A stretch of DNA of 64,000 bases from Aminiphilus circumscriptus DSM 16581 (GCF_000526375.1 NZ_JAFY01000007.1:806001-870000); one strand, 5' to 3'. Positions 26,557 to 36,032 are shown, counted from the first letter of the stretch. Notes: generated from the letters alone by a model not told the origin. Translations and numbers: made by a program.

Positions 26557-29343
26557 TCAGTTCCCTCTGTCGAGGACAGAAGCACACCGCTGGCAAAGTC
26601 CACGATCGTCTGGGGGAACGGCATATTTCCAGCAGCGTGGGCATTTTTCACCTTCGGCTCGCACCACAGAGATCCGGACCCCCGCCTCTTCGTCGAGGAA
26701 TGCATCCTCGGGAAGATCCTCGACGCACAAAAACGCAGAGACAATGCAAAGTGTAGTCCAGAATTCCTCCTCGTCTCCGTGGGGAATCGTCTTCCCCGCT
26801 CCCGACGGGGAAATGCGCACCATCGCGTCCAGCGAATGTCCAATGGCACCCGTACCGCGTGCACGCTCCAAGGCACGGACAACGGCGGCACGAACGGAGA
26901 GGATTTCATCCCATTCCGATTGAAGAGCCTCGTCCTGCAAGGACGTACATTCCTCAGGCCAGGAAGCGAGAAAAACACTTTCCTCAAGATCCGGATCCAA
27001 TCGCCGCATGGACTGCCAAATCTCTTCGGCGGTGAAACTCAGGATGGGCGCGACGAGTCGCGTGAGTCCCCGGAGCAATTCCCAGAGGACGGTCTGACAG
27101 CTTCGCCTCCCGGGATCATCTTCTCGGTCCGCATAGAGGCGGTCTTTGCTCACGTCAAGGAAGAGAGAACTCACTTCGTTCACGCAGAACTGATGAATTA
27201 CATAGGTAGGAATATGGAACTCATAGTTTTCGAACCCCTCCGTAGCCTTCCGGATCACCTGCTGGAGGCGGGAAAGAATCCAACGGTCCATGAAAACGAG
27301 CTTTTCCATGGGAACCATATGTTTCTTCGGATTGAACCCGTTGAGATTACCCAGGAGGAATCTCGCGGTATTTCGGATTCTTCTGTAAGATTCTACCAGG
27401 TTATCAATGATCTTCTGGGAAATGCGCACATCATTACGATAATCTGTGGAAGCGACCCAGAGACGAAGCACATCCGCACCGTAAGCGTCGATGATCTCCT
27501 GAGGGAAGATGACGTTGCCCAAGGATTTGGACATTTTTCGCCCTTCCCCGTCCACAATGAAACCGTGAGTCAAAACGGATTTGTACGGCGCCTTCCCTTT
27601 TGTCGCCACGGAAGTGAGAAGCGATGTCTGAAACCAGCCCCGGTGCTGATCGCTTCCTTCAAGATAGAGATCTGCGGGCCACTGGAGTTCGGGGCGCGTC
27701 TCCAAAACAGCCCGATGGCTGACACCAGAGTCGAACCATACATCCATGATGTCCGTTTCCTTCCGGAGCTTTCTGCTCCCGCAGGAAGGACAAAAAGCGA
27801 GATCTCCCACGAGTTCCTCGGGAGAGTTTTCCCACCAGATATTGCTTCCCATGAGGCGAACTTTTTCCTGAACCCTGCGGACCCTGTCCGGAGAGACGAC
27901 CAGCTCGCCACACTCCTCGCAGACAAACGCGGGAATGGGCACACCCCAGATGCGTTGTCTACTGATGCACCAATCGGAGCGATCGCGGACCATGTTGGTG
28001 ATACGTTCCTCACCCCAGGCAGGCACCCACCGAACATGTGCGATCTCCTCCAGAGTCGCCTCTTTGAAGGCCGCCACCGAGACAAACCATTGTCTCGTGG
28101 AACGGAAAATAACCGGATTTTTGCACCGCCAGCAATGAGGATAGGAGTGCTTCACCTTGCCGGAACCGAGGAGCCGCACATTGTCCCGGAGCACCTCCAG
28201 TACCCGCTCCGCTCCCTTCTCAAGAGAGAGTCCACCCACGAGGGGCGTCTCTTCAAGGAAAAAGCCCCGGTCGTCCACAGGGTTGAAAATTTCCAGCCCA
28301 TATCGGATACCTGTTTCAAAGTCCTCCACGCCGTGTCCCGGAGCAGTGTGCACACAGCCCGTTCCTTGATCGAGGAGAACGTAATCGGCCAGAACGAGGG
28401 GGACAGAACGTTCGCCGTAAAAAGGATGTTCGGCGAAGAGCCCTTCGAGTTCCTTCCCAGTACACGTGAGCAGGGAGTCCTGCAGCGCGAGTTTCGTCGC
28501 CGCCACGAATTGGGGCACGAGTTCCTTGGCGAGCAGGAAGACTCGACCATCTTCAGAGGGAACGAACACATAGGTGTATTCGGGATGCAGTGCCACAGCC
28601 ATGCTCGCGGGCAATGTCCAGGGGGTCGTTGTCCAGATCACCACGGACACGTCTTGCCCCTCGAACACACCGAACCGCGTCGCCACATCCTTTAAAGGAT
28701 ACGCCACAAAGATAGACGGAGATGTCTCGTCTTCGTATTCAATTTCCGCCGCCGCAAGAGCGGTCTGACAATCCACGCACCAAAAGACAGGCTTATGGCC
28801 CTTGTAGACCAATCCTTTCTCGACCATCTCGGCGAAGACGCCTAATTGCGCTGCTTCATATTCGGGCTCGAACGTAACGTAGGGGGCGTCCCAGTCACCC
28901 AGTACACCCAAACGCTTGAACTCGTTGCGCTGGACATCCAAGTACTTCATCGCGTAGGAAGTGCAACGAGTCCGCAGCTCTGCCGGAGAGACGTCGTCCT
29001 TCGCAAGCCCCTCGTCCTTCAGAACCCGCAACTCGATGGGAAGTCCGTGGGTATCCCATCCGGGAACATAGGGCGCCCGAAAGCCGCGCATCCACTTGTA
29101 TTTGGGAATGAAATCCTTCAGTATTTTGTTGAAGGCTGTCCCGATATGAATGTTGCCGTTCGCATAAGGAGGTCCGTCATGAAGCACGAAAAGAGGGGCA
29201 CGTTCCCGTTCTTTCATGAGTTTCCCGTAAATGTCCCGCTCCTTCCAAAACGAGAGGAATTCAGGTTCCCGTTTCGCGAGATTCGCCTTCATGGGGAAAT
29301 CGGTCTTCGGAAGGTGTAACGAGTCCTTGAAGTTCTGTGACAT
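26557..29343 (-). CDS. ileS: Isoleucyl-tRNA synthetase
   Basis: Class I synthetase charging tRNA-Ile, 928 residues, cytoplasmic. The HIGH-type motif is PPYANGNIHIGTAFNKILKD and the second signature is KMSKSLGNV. The editing (CP1) domain lies between them (FWCVDCQTALA, WTTTPWTLPASMAV, GTGCVHTAPGHGVEDF). The C-terminal zinc site GEKCPRCWKYAVPPDDRGLCQRC is present, placing it with bacterial type 1 enzymes. TTGAGGAGGTTTTTAC precedes the ATG. I saw no T-box leader; the upstream gap is only 100 nt. Confidence 0.97.
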   Translation of the reverse strand: MSQNFKDSLHLPKTDFPMKANLAKREPEFLSFWKERDIYGKLMKERERAPLFVLHDGPPYANGNIHIGTAFNKILKDFIPKYKWMRGFRAPYVPGWDTHGLPIELRVLKDEGLAKDDVSPAELRTRCTSYAMKYLDVQRNEFKRLGVLGDWDAPYVTFEPEYEAAQLGVFAEMVEKGLVYKGHKPVFWCVDCQTALAAAEIEYEDETSPSIFVAYPLKDVATRFGVFEGQDVSVVIWTTTPWTLPASMAVALHPEYTYVFVPSEDGRVFLLAKELVPQFVAATKLALQDSLLTCTGKELEGLFAEHPFYGERSVPLVLADYVLLDQGTGCVHTAPGHGVEDFETGIRYGLEIFNPVDDRGFFLEETPLVGGLSLEKGAERVLEVLRDNVRLLGSGKVKHSYPHCWRCKNPVIFRSTRQWFVSVAAFKEATLEEIAHVRWVPAWGEERITNMVRDRSDWCISRQRIWGVPIPAFVCEECGELVVSPDRVRRVQEKVRLMGSNIWWENSPEELVGDLAFCPSCGSRKLRKETDIMDVWFDSGVSHRAVLETRPELQWPADLYLEGSDQHRGWFQTSLLTSVATKGKAPYKSVLTHGFIVDGEGRKMSKSLGNVIFPQEIIDAYGADVLRLWVASTDYRNDVRISQKIIDNLVESYRRIRNTARFLLGNLNGFNPKKHMVPMEKLVFMDRWILSRLQQVIRKATEGFENYEFHIPTYVIHQFCVNEVSSLFLDVSKDRLYADREDDPGRRSCQTVLWELLRGLTRLVAPILSFTAEEIWQSMRRLDPDLEESVFLASWPEECTSLQDEALQSEWDEILSVRAAVVRALERARGTGAIGHSLDAMVRISPSGAGKTIPHGDEEEFWTTLCIVSAFLCVEDLPEDAFLDEEAGVRISVVRAEGEKCPRCWKYAVPPDDRGLCQRCASVLDRGN

Positions 29344-29370
29344 GTAAAAACCTCCTCAAGAATACGGGAT

Positions 29371-29398
29371 GCCGCCTTCCGGAAACGCAGAAGGCGGC
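29371..29398 (-). promoter_or_regulatory. Stem-loop in the ileS leader, with extended -10 upstream
   Basis: GCCGCCTTC (29371-29379) pairs with GAAGGCGGC (29390-29398) around a 10-nt loop, 28 nt before the ileS start. Upstream on the minus strand is TGCTATAGT (about 29419-29427), an extended -10 without a clear -35. No T-run follows the stem, so termination is doubtful; it may instead mark the 3' end of the TRAP transcript. Confidence 0.4.
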
Positions 29399-29443
29399 AA
29401 AAGTGCTTCCACACCGCTACTATAGCATGTTTCCCTTGTCTTT

Positions 29444-31552
29444 TTAGCGTTTCATCTGGCCTTTTCTTGCCCGAGCGGTCTGGAAGAGATGAATCGTCGC
29501 AAGAACAAAAATACCCACAGAGTCCGAGACAATGCCGGGAACCAAAAGCCCGAGAGCACCCCCCAGAGCCAATGCGCGCATCCAGGAAGGCATGGCAATC
29601 TTGTAGTACCCCACCGTACTCATTCCAAGAAGAAACACGCCGATGAGGGCCGTGATAATAGCGAGAACGAACTGGAGCGGTATTTCTCCTCCGTGAATGA
29701 GATAGGCCAGTACGGCAAGGGAGAGCGCGGCGGCGGCGCCCCAAGCGATACGCACTCTGGGTGTTTTCTCCCGGTTGAGGATGGAGAGAAGCGCAATACC
29801 GAAGACCACCACCACCAAAACAGCGAGGAGTGCTGTTTTGGATTCCACTCCCACAAGAACAAGAATCGGATTGAACACGTAGATGTAGGGAACGAGAAAT
29901 CCCGCCAGAGCGAGTTTCACTGCGTTCATCCCCGTCCGCATGGGGTCGGCCCCCGCAATGCCGGCGCCCGCATATGCCGCCAGGGCGACGGGAGGACTCA
30001 GATCCGCCGCAATTCCGAAATAGAGAACAAACATGTAGGTCGCCATGGGCGGCACTCCGAGCTTGAAAAGCGCCGGAGCAGCCATGGTGCTCGTGACAAT
30101 GAAGTTCGCCGTCGTGGGAAGCCCTGCACCGAGAAGAATACAGGCCACCATGGTCAGCATGAGCGTCGGCAACATATATCCTCCCGCGAGCTTAACGATG
30201 GCATTGGCGATGGACAGTCCAAGGCCCGTCAGGGTTGCGGTACCCACCACAATACCCACGGTGCCGCAGGCACAAGCCACACCCATAGCGCCCCGTGCGC
30301 CACCTTCGAGCGCATCCTTCAATTTGGGCAGCGTCAACCGTGTTTCCCTTTTGACATACGACACGGCGATCGTGAGCAGAATTCCGTTGAAGGCCGCTTT
30401 CAGCGGCGTATACCCGGCGATGAGAAAGTAGATGATCCCGAAAAGAGGGATCAGCAAATGCCCCTTGGATTTGAGCAGAGGAATGATCAAAGGAAGCTGT
30501 TCCTTCGGGAGTCCTTTGAGTCCGAGGCGGGTGGCCTCGAAATGCACCTGGACCATGACGGCGAAATAGTACAGCAGGGCCGGAATAACCGCCGCCGCCG
30601 CGACTTCGAGATAAGGGACTTCCATCATCGTCGCCATGATGAACGCCGCGGCACCCATCACGGGAGGCATGATCTGTCCTCCCGTTGACGCAACCGCTTC
30701 CACGGCGCCTGCGAAGGCAGGGCGATAGCCTACGCTTTTCATGAGAGGAATGGTGAACATTCCTGTCGTGCACACATTCGCCACAGAGGACCCGGAGATG
30801 GAACCCATCAGCCCGGAACTCAGGACAGCCACTTTGGCGGGACCCCCTGTGGAATGCCCGGCCAGTGCCATCGCAAGGTCGATGATGAAACGCCCCATGC
30901 CCGTTTGTTCCAGAAAGGTGCCGAAGAGGATGAACATGAACACGAACGTGGCCGACACATAGAGAGGCGTTCCAAAGACGCCTTCTGTGCCGAGATACAT
31001 GTGGTTGATGATCCGCATCGTGTTATAGCCTCGATGCGCGAAGATCGACGGGAAATACCGTCCGTAGTAACAATAGAGAATAAAGAAAATGGCGATGATG
31101 GGCAACACGGGATTGGAGACACGTCGGGTCCCTTCCAGCAAAAGTGCTATGCCGGTAAAACCCACGATGATATCCCTGGTGGTGGGCAACCCTGGCCGCA
31201 AAACAAGCTCATTATAGTAGATGACGTGATACATTACCGCATAGGCTGCCGCGAGTGCCAAAAGAAAATCGTACCAGGGAATACGATCCCGAGATGCTTT
31301 TTTGTGACCCGGATAGAGGAGAAACACCATGAAAAGAATAAGCCCCAAGTGAATGGAAAGCTGAATGGTCTGGGGCATCAACCCCATTCCCGCCGTCCAG
31401 AGGTGAAAAAGTGAAAGACCAATGGAAACGACAGTGACAAGCAAAGCTTGCCATCCCGAAAGAGAACGATAGCGCGCCTCCGTGTCGAATTTTTTGCGCA
31501 ATTCGTCGAGATCGATCTCCGTGCGCATTTCCGGAGCCTGATCCTCCTGCAT
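29444..31552 (-). CDS. TRAP transporter permease, fused 4TM-12TM type
   Basis: Inner-membrane secondary transporter for organic acids, driven by an ion gradient. About 702 residues with roughly 17-18 hydrophobic segments; the small DctQ-like part (residues 40-190) is fused to the large DctM-like part containing GTFLEQTGMGRFIIDLAMALAG, GGQIMPPVMGAAAFIMA and GAGLPTTANFIVTSTMAAPAL. This is the fused class that works with TAXI-type binding proteins and often sits with DUF1850. The ATG at 31552 is chosen; an in-frame TTG at 31588 is possible. No binding-protein gene lies next to it. Confidence 0.93.
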   Translation of the reverse strand: MQEDQAPEMRTEIDLDELRKKFDTEARYRSLSGWQALLVTVVSIGLSLFHLWTAGMGLMPQTIQLSIHLGLILFMVFLLYPGHKKASRDRIPWYDFLLALAAAYAVMYHVIYYNELVLRPGLPTTRDIIVGFTGIALLLEGTRRVSNPVLPIIAIFFILYCYYGRYFPSIFAHRGYNTMRIINHMYLGTEGVFGTPLYVSATFVFMFILFGTFLEQTGMGRFIIDLAMALAGHSTGGPAKVAVLSSGLMGSISGSSVANVCTTGMFTIPLMKSVGYRPAFAGAVEAVASTGGQIMPPVMGAAAFIMATMMEVPYLEVAAAAVIPALLYYFAVMVQVHFEATRLGLKGLPKEQLPLIIPLLKSKGHLLIPLFGIIYFLIAGYTPLKAAFNGILLTIAVSYVKRETRLTLPKLKDALEGGARGAMGVACACGTVGIVVGTATLTGLGLSIANAIVKLAGGYMLPTLMLTMVACILLGAGLPTTANFIVTSTMAAPALFKLGVPPMATYMFVLYFGIAADLSPPVALAAYAGAGIAGADPMRTGMNAVKLALAGFLVPYIYVFNPILVLVGVESKTALLAVLVVVVFGIALLSILNREKTPRVRIAWGAAAALSLAVLAYLIHGGEIPLQFVLAIITALIGVFLLGMSTVGYYKIAMPSWMRALALGGALGLLVPGIVSDSVGIFVLATIHLFQTARARKGQMKR

Positions 31553-31705
31553 CTTCTCACTCGGCAAGTGAACATCCGCTCCCTTCAAATCCGTTTCGAC
31601 CAGAACCCCTCAGGGGTCCATCGCCACCCTTGGACACGCTCACGACACGGCACACCATGAAGACGACTTTCTTTTCGTACCGGAACGTCCGGCACCCCCT
31701 CATCG

Positions 31706-32263
31706 TCATTTCAAAATGAAGCTCCTGCCGATCTTTCCGACGAGCGGAGACATTGCAACGAAAAGACGAAGCCTCTCCTGCGGAACTTTTTCGTACAACT
31801 TCAACACGATTGAAGGTGGAAGAAAAAGTTCGTTGACGCCGAGTTCCGCAGTGCCCACACGATAATGGATGATAGGAAAACGTGCTCGTCCACCCTGGAA
31901 AACAAACCACCCATCTTTTGTGAGAAAACGTCCGTTTCGAGAAGGCGCAACAGGCAAACCCGCATTGTGGGATTTGACTCTCTCTTCCCACTGCCACAGG
32001 ACGCCTCCCCTTATCACAAACACGTCCTCCACGGGAGTCAATTCCACAGAGTGAATATAACGAGTCACAACAAACTGTCCCGGAAGAATCGGATAGGCGA
32101 GAAGAGTAGTGTCGGCGTTTGTGACGACGAGAAACGGAACAGGAGTGAAAAAAAGAACGGCGCATGTGAGCAACATGAGAACAACGACTGTGACTGTCTG
32201 AAATTTTATTAACCTTAACGCAAAAGAAAAGGGAAATTTTTTCACTTCGACAATGAGTCCCAC
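31706..32263 (-). CDS. DUF1850 protein associated with TRAP permease
   Basis: 185-residue protein with one N-terminal membrane segment (about residues 22-42, FQTVTVVVLMLLTCAVLFF) and an exported remainder containing FVVTRYIHSVELTPVEDVFVIRGG, the DUF1850 core. Family function is unknown; the genes are regularly found beside fused TRAP-TAXI permeases, as here, so an accessory role in that transporter is inferred. It precedes the permease on the same strand with a gap of about 150 nt in which I see no gene. Confidence 0.85.
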   Translation of the reverse strand: MGLIVEVKKFPFSFALRLIKFQTVTVVVLMLLTCAVLFFTPVPFLVVTNADTTLLAYPILPGQFVVTRYIHSVELTPVEDVFVIRGGVLWQWEERVKSHNAGLPVAPSRNGRFLTKDGWFVFQGGRARFPIIHYRVGTAELGVNELFLPPSIVLKLYEKVPQERLRLFVAMSPLVGKIGRSFILK

Positions 32264-32361
32264 ACCCCTCCGTTCTTTCTGTGAACAACAAAAAAGAGCG
32301 GCTCCATGGCACTCCCCTATTCGGCGACCACCGATCCGCTCCGTCAGCGATGTTCACGTTT

Positions 32362-32438
32362 TGGCGGGCCCGGCCAGATTCGAACTGGCGACCTACGGCT
32401 TAGGAGGCCGTCGCTCTATCCTACTGAGCTACGGGCCC
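32362..32438 (-). tRNA. tRNA-Arg(CCT)
   Basis: Minus strand: acceptor GGGCCCG/CGGGCCC, D-arm AGCTCAGTAGGATAGAGC, anticodon stem ACGGC/GCCGT with loop CTCCTAA (anticodon CCT, reads AGG), T-arm CAGTTCGAATCTG. Discriminator G and CCA encoded. Confidence 0.95.
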
Positions 32439-32464
32439 AAAACGTTCCCAAAGAGCCGAAGAGA

Positions 32465-32494
32465 AATATACCCCAGAAACCCTTTCAGCGTCAA
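32465..32494 (-). promoter_or_regulatory. Promoter of tRNA-Arg(CCT)
   Basis: Minus strand: TTGACG (32489-32494), 18-nt spacer, TATATT (32465-32470), 26 nt before the tRNA. The rest of the 32439-32803 gap holds only the MITE-like element and no gene I can support. Confidence 0.7.
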
Positions 32495-32585
32495 CGTTTA
32501 CCACGTTGGATATGTATTCCGTCCGGAGTTTTGCTCTCACGAATACGCATGAAAACCAGGGTTCGAAAACAAAGTTTCAGAAAAG

Positions 32586-32675
32586 CTCTGAATAAAAATC
32601 TTTCGCTTTCCCTTGACTCGGGTCGCATCAGGCTCTGCGAGGCGCCCTGCGGGGCTGACATAACCTTATTCAGAG
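32586..32675 (-). mobile_element. 90-bp MITE-like element, copy 2
   Basis: Same 90-bp unit as 26444-26533 in inverted orientation, with ends CTCTGAATAA and TTATTCAGAG. The differences from copy 1 cluster at element positions 13-16 and 77-79, just inside the terminal repeats. It lies 128 bp past the ribF stop. Nothing else recognisable lies between it and ribF. Confidence 0.8.
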
Positions 32676-32803
32676 ATTCCTCAGGGGGGGAAACCCGCGC
32701 TTTCGTCTATCTACCAATACTCGGGGATACGGTCATTTTCCGATCTCCATCGACAAGGCAACATATTGCTTCCCCTCTCGCATCGAGGTGAAACGGAAGG
32801 GGG

Positions 32804-33769
32804 TCATTCGACGGAAACCGTACACCTTTCCTGAACGAGCAGGTTCTTGTCTCCCGAAAGGCGCTCCAATACCGAGTCCTCTTCCGGTGAAAGGAGTGCC
32901 ATTACATGTCTTGCCATGGCAACGTCTTCCTTCACTCTGGCGACAAGCTCCGCGGGGCCGGAGAAGTGACGCTCCGCCCGCAAATGTTGCAAGAGAAAAA
33001 CTGAAAGAACCCGATCGTAAAGATCGGCATCGCACTCGAGAATATGAACTTCGAAACGTCGCGCTCTCGCACCGGGAAATGTCGGATTTGTCCCGATGTT
33101 TACCGCTGCGACATGCCGTTTCCCGTCAAGGAAAACGACACCAGCATAGACCCCATTTGGAGGAAGAAGCTTCATCGCAGGAACAGCCACGTTTGCCGTA
33201 GGAAACCCCAGCGTTCTTCCCCGCCCATCGCCATGGACAACCGGGCCGGAGACAAAAAAGGGATACCCGAGCAATTCCGCCGTTTCCGTCAGGTTTCCCT
33301 CCAGAAGAACACGACGGACGCGAGTGCTACTGACGGGCTTTCCCCCCAGTCGTATCTGTTCGAGAGCGGTAAAGAACCACCCGCGACGTCGGCTCTCTTG
33401 TTCAAGAAAGAGGACATTTCCCGAGCGCCCCTTGCCAAAACGAAAATCGTTCCCTACAACAATTCCCTTAATTCCGCAGGGAGCCAACTGCACATCAAGA
33501 AATTCCGAGGGAGACAGATCCGCCGTCTCTCTCGTAAACGGAATGCGGACATACTGCGGCACGGAAAGAAAACGGGCGAGACGGCGGCGTTCCTGCTCGG
33601 TAAAGAGAAGCGCAGGAGATTTCGGGGAGAAAAGGAGCTGCGGGTGGGGAGTCAACGTGACGACACCCCATCTTTCCCCTGAAAAATCACTCAATCTGCG
33701 AGCTTCTTTCAAAAGTGCCTGATGCCCTTTGTGAAATCCATCGAATGCACCGAGTGCAGCAATCATCAC
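32804..33769 (-). CDS. ribF: Bifunctional riboflavin kinase/FMN adenylyltransferase
   Basis: Converts riboflavin to FMN and FMN to FAD. The N-terminal adenylyltransferase domain has GAFDGFHKGHQALL and VTLTPHPQ; the C-terminal kinase domain has GRGRTLGFPTANV and PPNGVYAGVVFLDGKRHVAAVNIGTNPTF, the flavokinase motif. 321 residues. Its start overlaps the truB stop (4 nt). Final gene of the rimP-nusA-infB operon; truB followed by ribF is a common order. Confidence 0.95.
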   Translation of the reverse strand: MMIAALGAFDGFHKGHQALLKEARRLSDFSGERWGVVTLTPHPQLLFSPKSPALLFTEQERRRLARFLSVPQYVRIPFTRETADLSPSEFLDVQLAPCGIKGIVVGNDFRFGKGRSGNVLFLEQESRRRGWFFTALEQIRLGGKPVSSTRVRRVLLEGNLTETAELLGYPFFVSGPVVHGDGRGRTLGFPTANVAVPAMKLLPPNGVYAGVVFLDGKRHVAAVNIGTNPTFPGARARRFEVHILECDADLYDRVLSVFLLQHLRAERHFSGPAELVARVKEDVAMARHVMALLSPEEDSVLERLSGDKNLLVQERCTVSVE

Positions 33770-34701
33770 ACAACCTCCGAAGCTTTCACGATGATTGTCT
33801 CGGGTTCAAAGCGGGGAATCCCCTCATAGACAATTCTCCCCAATGTCACATGCCTGGAGGATTCAACCACCACCGGAGAATGCCGGGCTATATTTCCCCA
33901 ACAGATTCTCGACAACTCCCTCAGAGAGAAGGCACCTCCATTGGCAAGACGCTCTTCTAGGCCGGACAAAACCTGGAACGTGACAAAGTGTCGCAAGAGA
34001 TCGGATATGGGACGAATCCACGACTCCACCTCGACGCGGGAAGACGCGTAAAGGACATCCCCCGGCGCGGCATCCTCCAAAGAGAGGCGACCGACACGGC
34101 TTCGTTGCAACGAAGAAACGTGGGCACCACAGCCAAGAAACGAACCGAGATCCCTGGCAAAGCTACGAATGTAGGTACCCTTACCACATTCTATACGAAA
34201 ACGAAGAATGCTTTCCTCCAATCCTTCCGCCGCCTCCACGTCGATCCTATGAAAATAGACGTACTTTTCGGCAATGTCCGGAGAAATGCCCGCACGAGCC
34301 ATTTCATGCGCCCGTCTCCCACCCACGTGAACCGCGGAAATAGAGGGCGGACGCTGAAGACGATGGCCAAGAAAACCGGGAAGGCAATGCCTTACATTTT
34401 CCAGAAGAATATCTTTCGGCGGGACCTCGGAGGTGGCAATCACCTTCCCCGTGGCGTCATCCGTATCAGTGACAACACCGAAACGAACCGTCGCAACATA
34501 GGTTTTGGGAAGCTCCATCGCGTAACGACTCAATCGAGTCGCACTACCGAGAAGAAGCACCAGAAGCCCTTCAGCACCAGAATCGAGCGTGCCCGCATGA
34601 CCCAATTTCTGGTCCTTTCCGAGACGCCTTCGGATTTTCCCCACACAGTCGGTACTTCTCATACCGACGGGTTTATTCAAAACGAGAATTCCCTGTTTCA
34701 T
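33766..34701 (-). CDS. truB: tRNA pseudouridine-55 synthase
   Basis: Makes pseudouridine 55 in the tRNA T-loop. From the ATG at 34701 it reads MKQGILVLNKPVGMRSTDCV, then LGHAGTLDSGAEGLLVLLLG with the catalytic Asp, and IECGKGTYIRSFARDLG; about 311 residues with a C-terminal PUA-like part. GGAGG sits 7 nt upstream of this start; a longer frame to 34851 overlaps nrnA and has no family similarity. It overlaps nrnA by 29 nt. Confidence 0.95.
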   Translation of the reverse strand: MKQGILVLNKPVGMRSTDCVGKIRRRLGKDQKLGHAGTLDSGAEGLLVLLLGSATRLSRYAMELPKTYVATVRFGVVTDTDDATGKVIATSEVPPKDILLENVRHCLPGFLGHRLQRPPSISAVHVGGRRAHEMARAGISPDIAEKYVYFHRIDVEAAEGLEESILRFRIECGKGTYIRSFARDLGSFLGCGAHVSSLQRSRVGRLSLEDAAPGDVLYASSRVEVESWIRPISDLLRHFVTFQVLSGLEERLANGGAFSLRELSRICWGNIARHSPVVVESSRHVTLGRIVYEGIPRFEPETIIVKASEVV

Positions 34702-35674
34702 ACAAGTCCTCCAGCTGCGAACCAAGTTTTTTAAGGACCTCTTCCAGAGGAACGGGGACCCTGAACGCAGCAGCCTGAGGATGTCCTCCTCCACCCCAGG
34801 AACGAGCGATAGGTTGAGCGGGAACAGCTCCTCTCGAACGGAGGCTCGCATGAGTCTGACCGTCCTGCTCCGAAAGGAGGACAGCGAAGGTCACATTGCG
34901 GATACGAAAAAGCTCATTCACGAGCCCTTCCAAATTTGACCTTTCACAGCCGCTCGCGATGAAATCCTCGTCTCTAAGAAATGTGCACGCCACCTGCCCA
35001 TTCGCAAAAGACACGATTCGCGACAAGGCGAGACCCCAAAGCCGCAACCCTTCTTCCGTATTACTCGAATGGACACGTTCGCTGATCTTCGACGGAAGAA
35101 CACCACGGGCAACGAGTTTCGCCGCCGCCAAAAAGGTACGCTCGGTGGTGTTCTCGTAGGAAAAGTTTCCCGTATCCGTTGCAATGGCCGTATAGAGAGC
35201 TTCCGCTGCATCCAAAGGAAAGGGCCATTCGACGGCCTGTTCGAAAAGATCCAGAATCATCTCTCCCACCGCCGCCGCAGAGGAGTCAACGATGGAGAGA
35301 GCGCCGTAACCGGAATTGTCTCCGTGGTGGTCCAAAACGATCAGAGGCGCTTTGCCTTCGTACGTCGCAAGGGGCACCAACGCTCTCTCAGGTGTGCTCG
35401 TGTCCACCACAACAAGACAAAGCGCCCCATCCTCCTCCAGGACTTCCTCCGGAAGTGACTTCATCGTCTCATATGCGGCCGAGAAGGGCAAAAAAGTGAG
35501 GGAAGAAGGAATGGGATCCTTGCCCACCCATCTCCAACGTTTCCCTAATGCCTCTGCGACCACCGCAAGAGCGGCGGCACTGCCTAAAGTGTCTCCATCG
35601 GGCTTTTCATGTGAAATCAGTATCCATGTATCCGCCTTTTGAAGAAGAGAGATAACCGCAGTGAAATCACGCAC
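34673..35674 (-). CDS. nrnA: DHH-family phosphoesterase, NrnA-like oligoribonuclease
   Basis: Predicted nanoRNase and/or pAp phosphatase, 333 residues. DHH domain motifs: ISHEKPDGDTLGSAAAL, LVVVDTSTPERA, VLDHHGDNSGYG, TDTGNFSYENTTE. The DHHA1 domain carries the C-terminal ARSWGGGGHPQAAAF block. The GTG at 35674 follows a purine-rich GGAGGAGGGG and overlaps the rbfA end by 8 nt. Location between rbfA and truB is the usual place for this gene in many Gram-positive and related operons. Confidence 0.9.
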   Translation of the reverse strand: MRDFTAVISLLQKADTWILISHEKPDGDTLGSAAALAVVAEALGKRWRWVGKDPIPSSLTFLPFSAAYETMKSLPEEVLEEDGALCLVVVDTSTPERALVPLATYEGKAPLIVLDHHGDNSGYGALSIVDSSAAAVGEMILDLFEQAVEWPFPLDAAEALYTAIATDTGNFSYENTTERTFLAAAKLVARGVLPSKISERVHSSNTEEGLRLWGLALSRIVSFANGQVACTFLRDEDFIASGCERSNLEGLVNELFRIRNVTFAVLLSEQDGQTHASLRSRGAVPAQPIARSWGGGGHPQAAAFRVPVPLEEVLKKLGSQLEDLYETGNSRFE

Positions 35675-36032
35675 GCGATTCCCCTCCTCCGTCCTTTCCC
35701 GCAATACGATCGAGAAGCGCATCGATCTGCCGCGCCCGCTCTTCGCTGTGGTCGTAGAAAAAATGCAGCTCTGGAATGTGACGCAACCGCATCATTTTCC
35801 CCAACATTCCACGAATCTTTCCCGCCACATTTGTCAATGCCTGATTCACTTCCTCTTTTTCGGAAGGATCGAGAAGCATGAAATGAATCTTTGCATAAGA
35901 AAGATCGCGGGAACACTCCACGCCAGTCAGAATCACTTTCTTGACAGACTCATCCTTGATTCTCCGCTGAAGAATCTCCGAAATCTCCCGAAGCATTTCT
36001 TTGTTGATACGTTCGATACGAAATGTCGCCAT
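35667..36032 (-). CDS. rbfA: Ribosome-binding factor A
   Basis: 30S maturation and cold-shock factor with a KH-like fold, 121 residues. Starts MATFRIERINKEMLREISEIL and contains DESVKKVILTGVECSRDLSYAKIHF and the C-terminal RLRHIPELHFFYDHSEERARQIDALL, both standard. The gene lies inside the 3' end of the DUF503 gene by 83 nt and overlaps nrnA by 8 nt. Confidence 0.95.
   Translation of the reverse strand: MATFRIERINKEMLREISEILQRRIKDESVKKVILTGVECSRDLSYAKIHFMLLDPSEKEEVNQALTNVAGKIRGMLGKMMRLRHIPELHFFYDHSEERARQIDALLDRIAGKDGGGESRA

Noticed and set aside
26281-28695. 804-codon plus-strand open frame
   Set aside because: It lies antisense to ileS, which has all class I synthetase motifs; the frame is open by codon-usage mirror effect and its translation resembles no protein.
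29344-29443. T-box leader for ileS (also considered before serS)
   Set aside because: The available upstream space is only 100 nt, with no AGGGTGGNACCGCG-like block; serS starts 3 nt after ribH.
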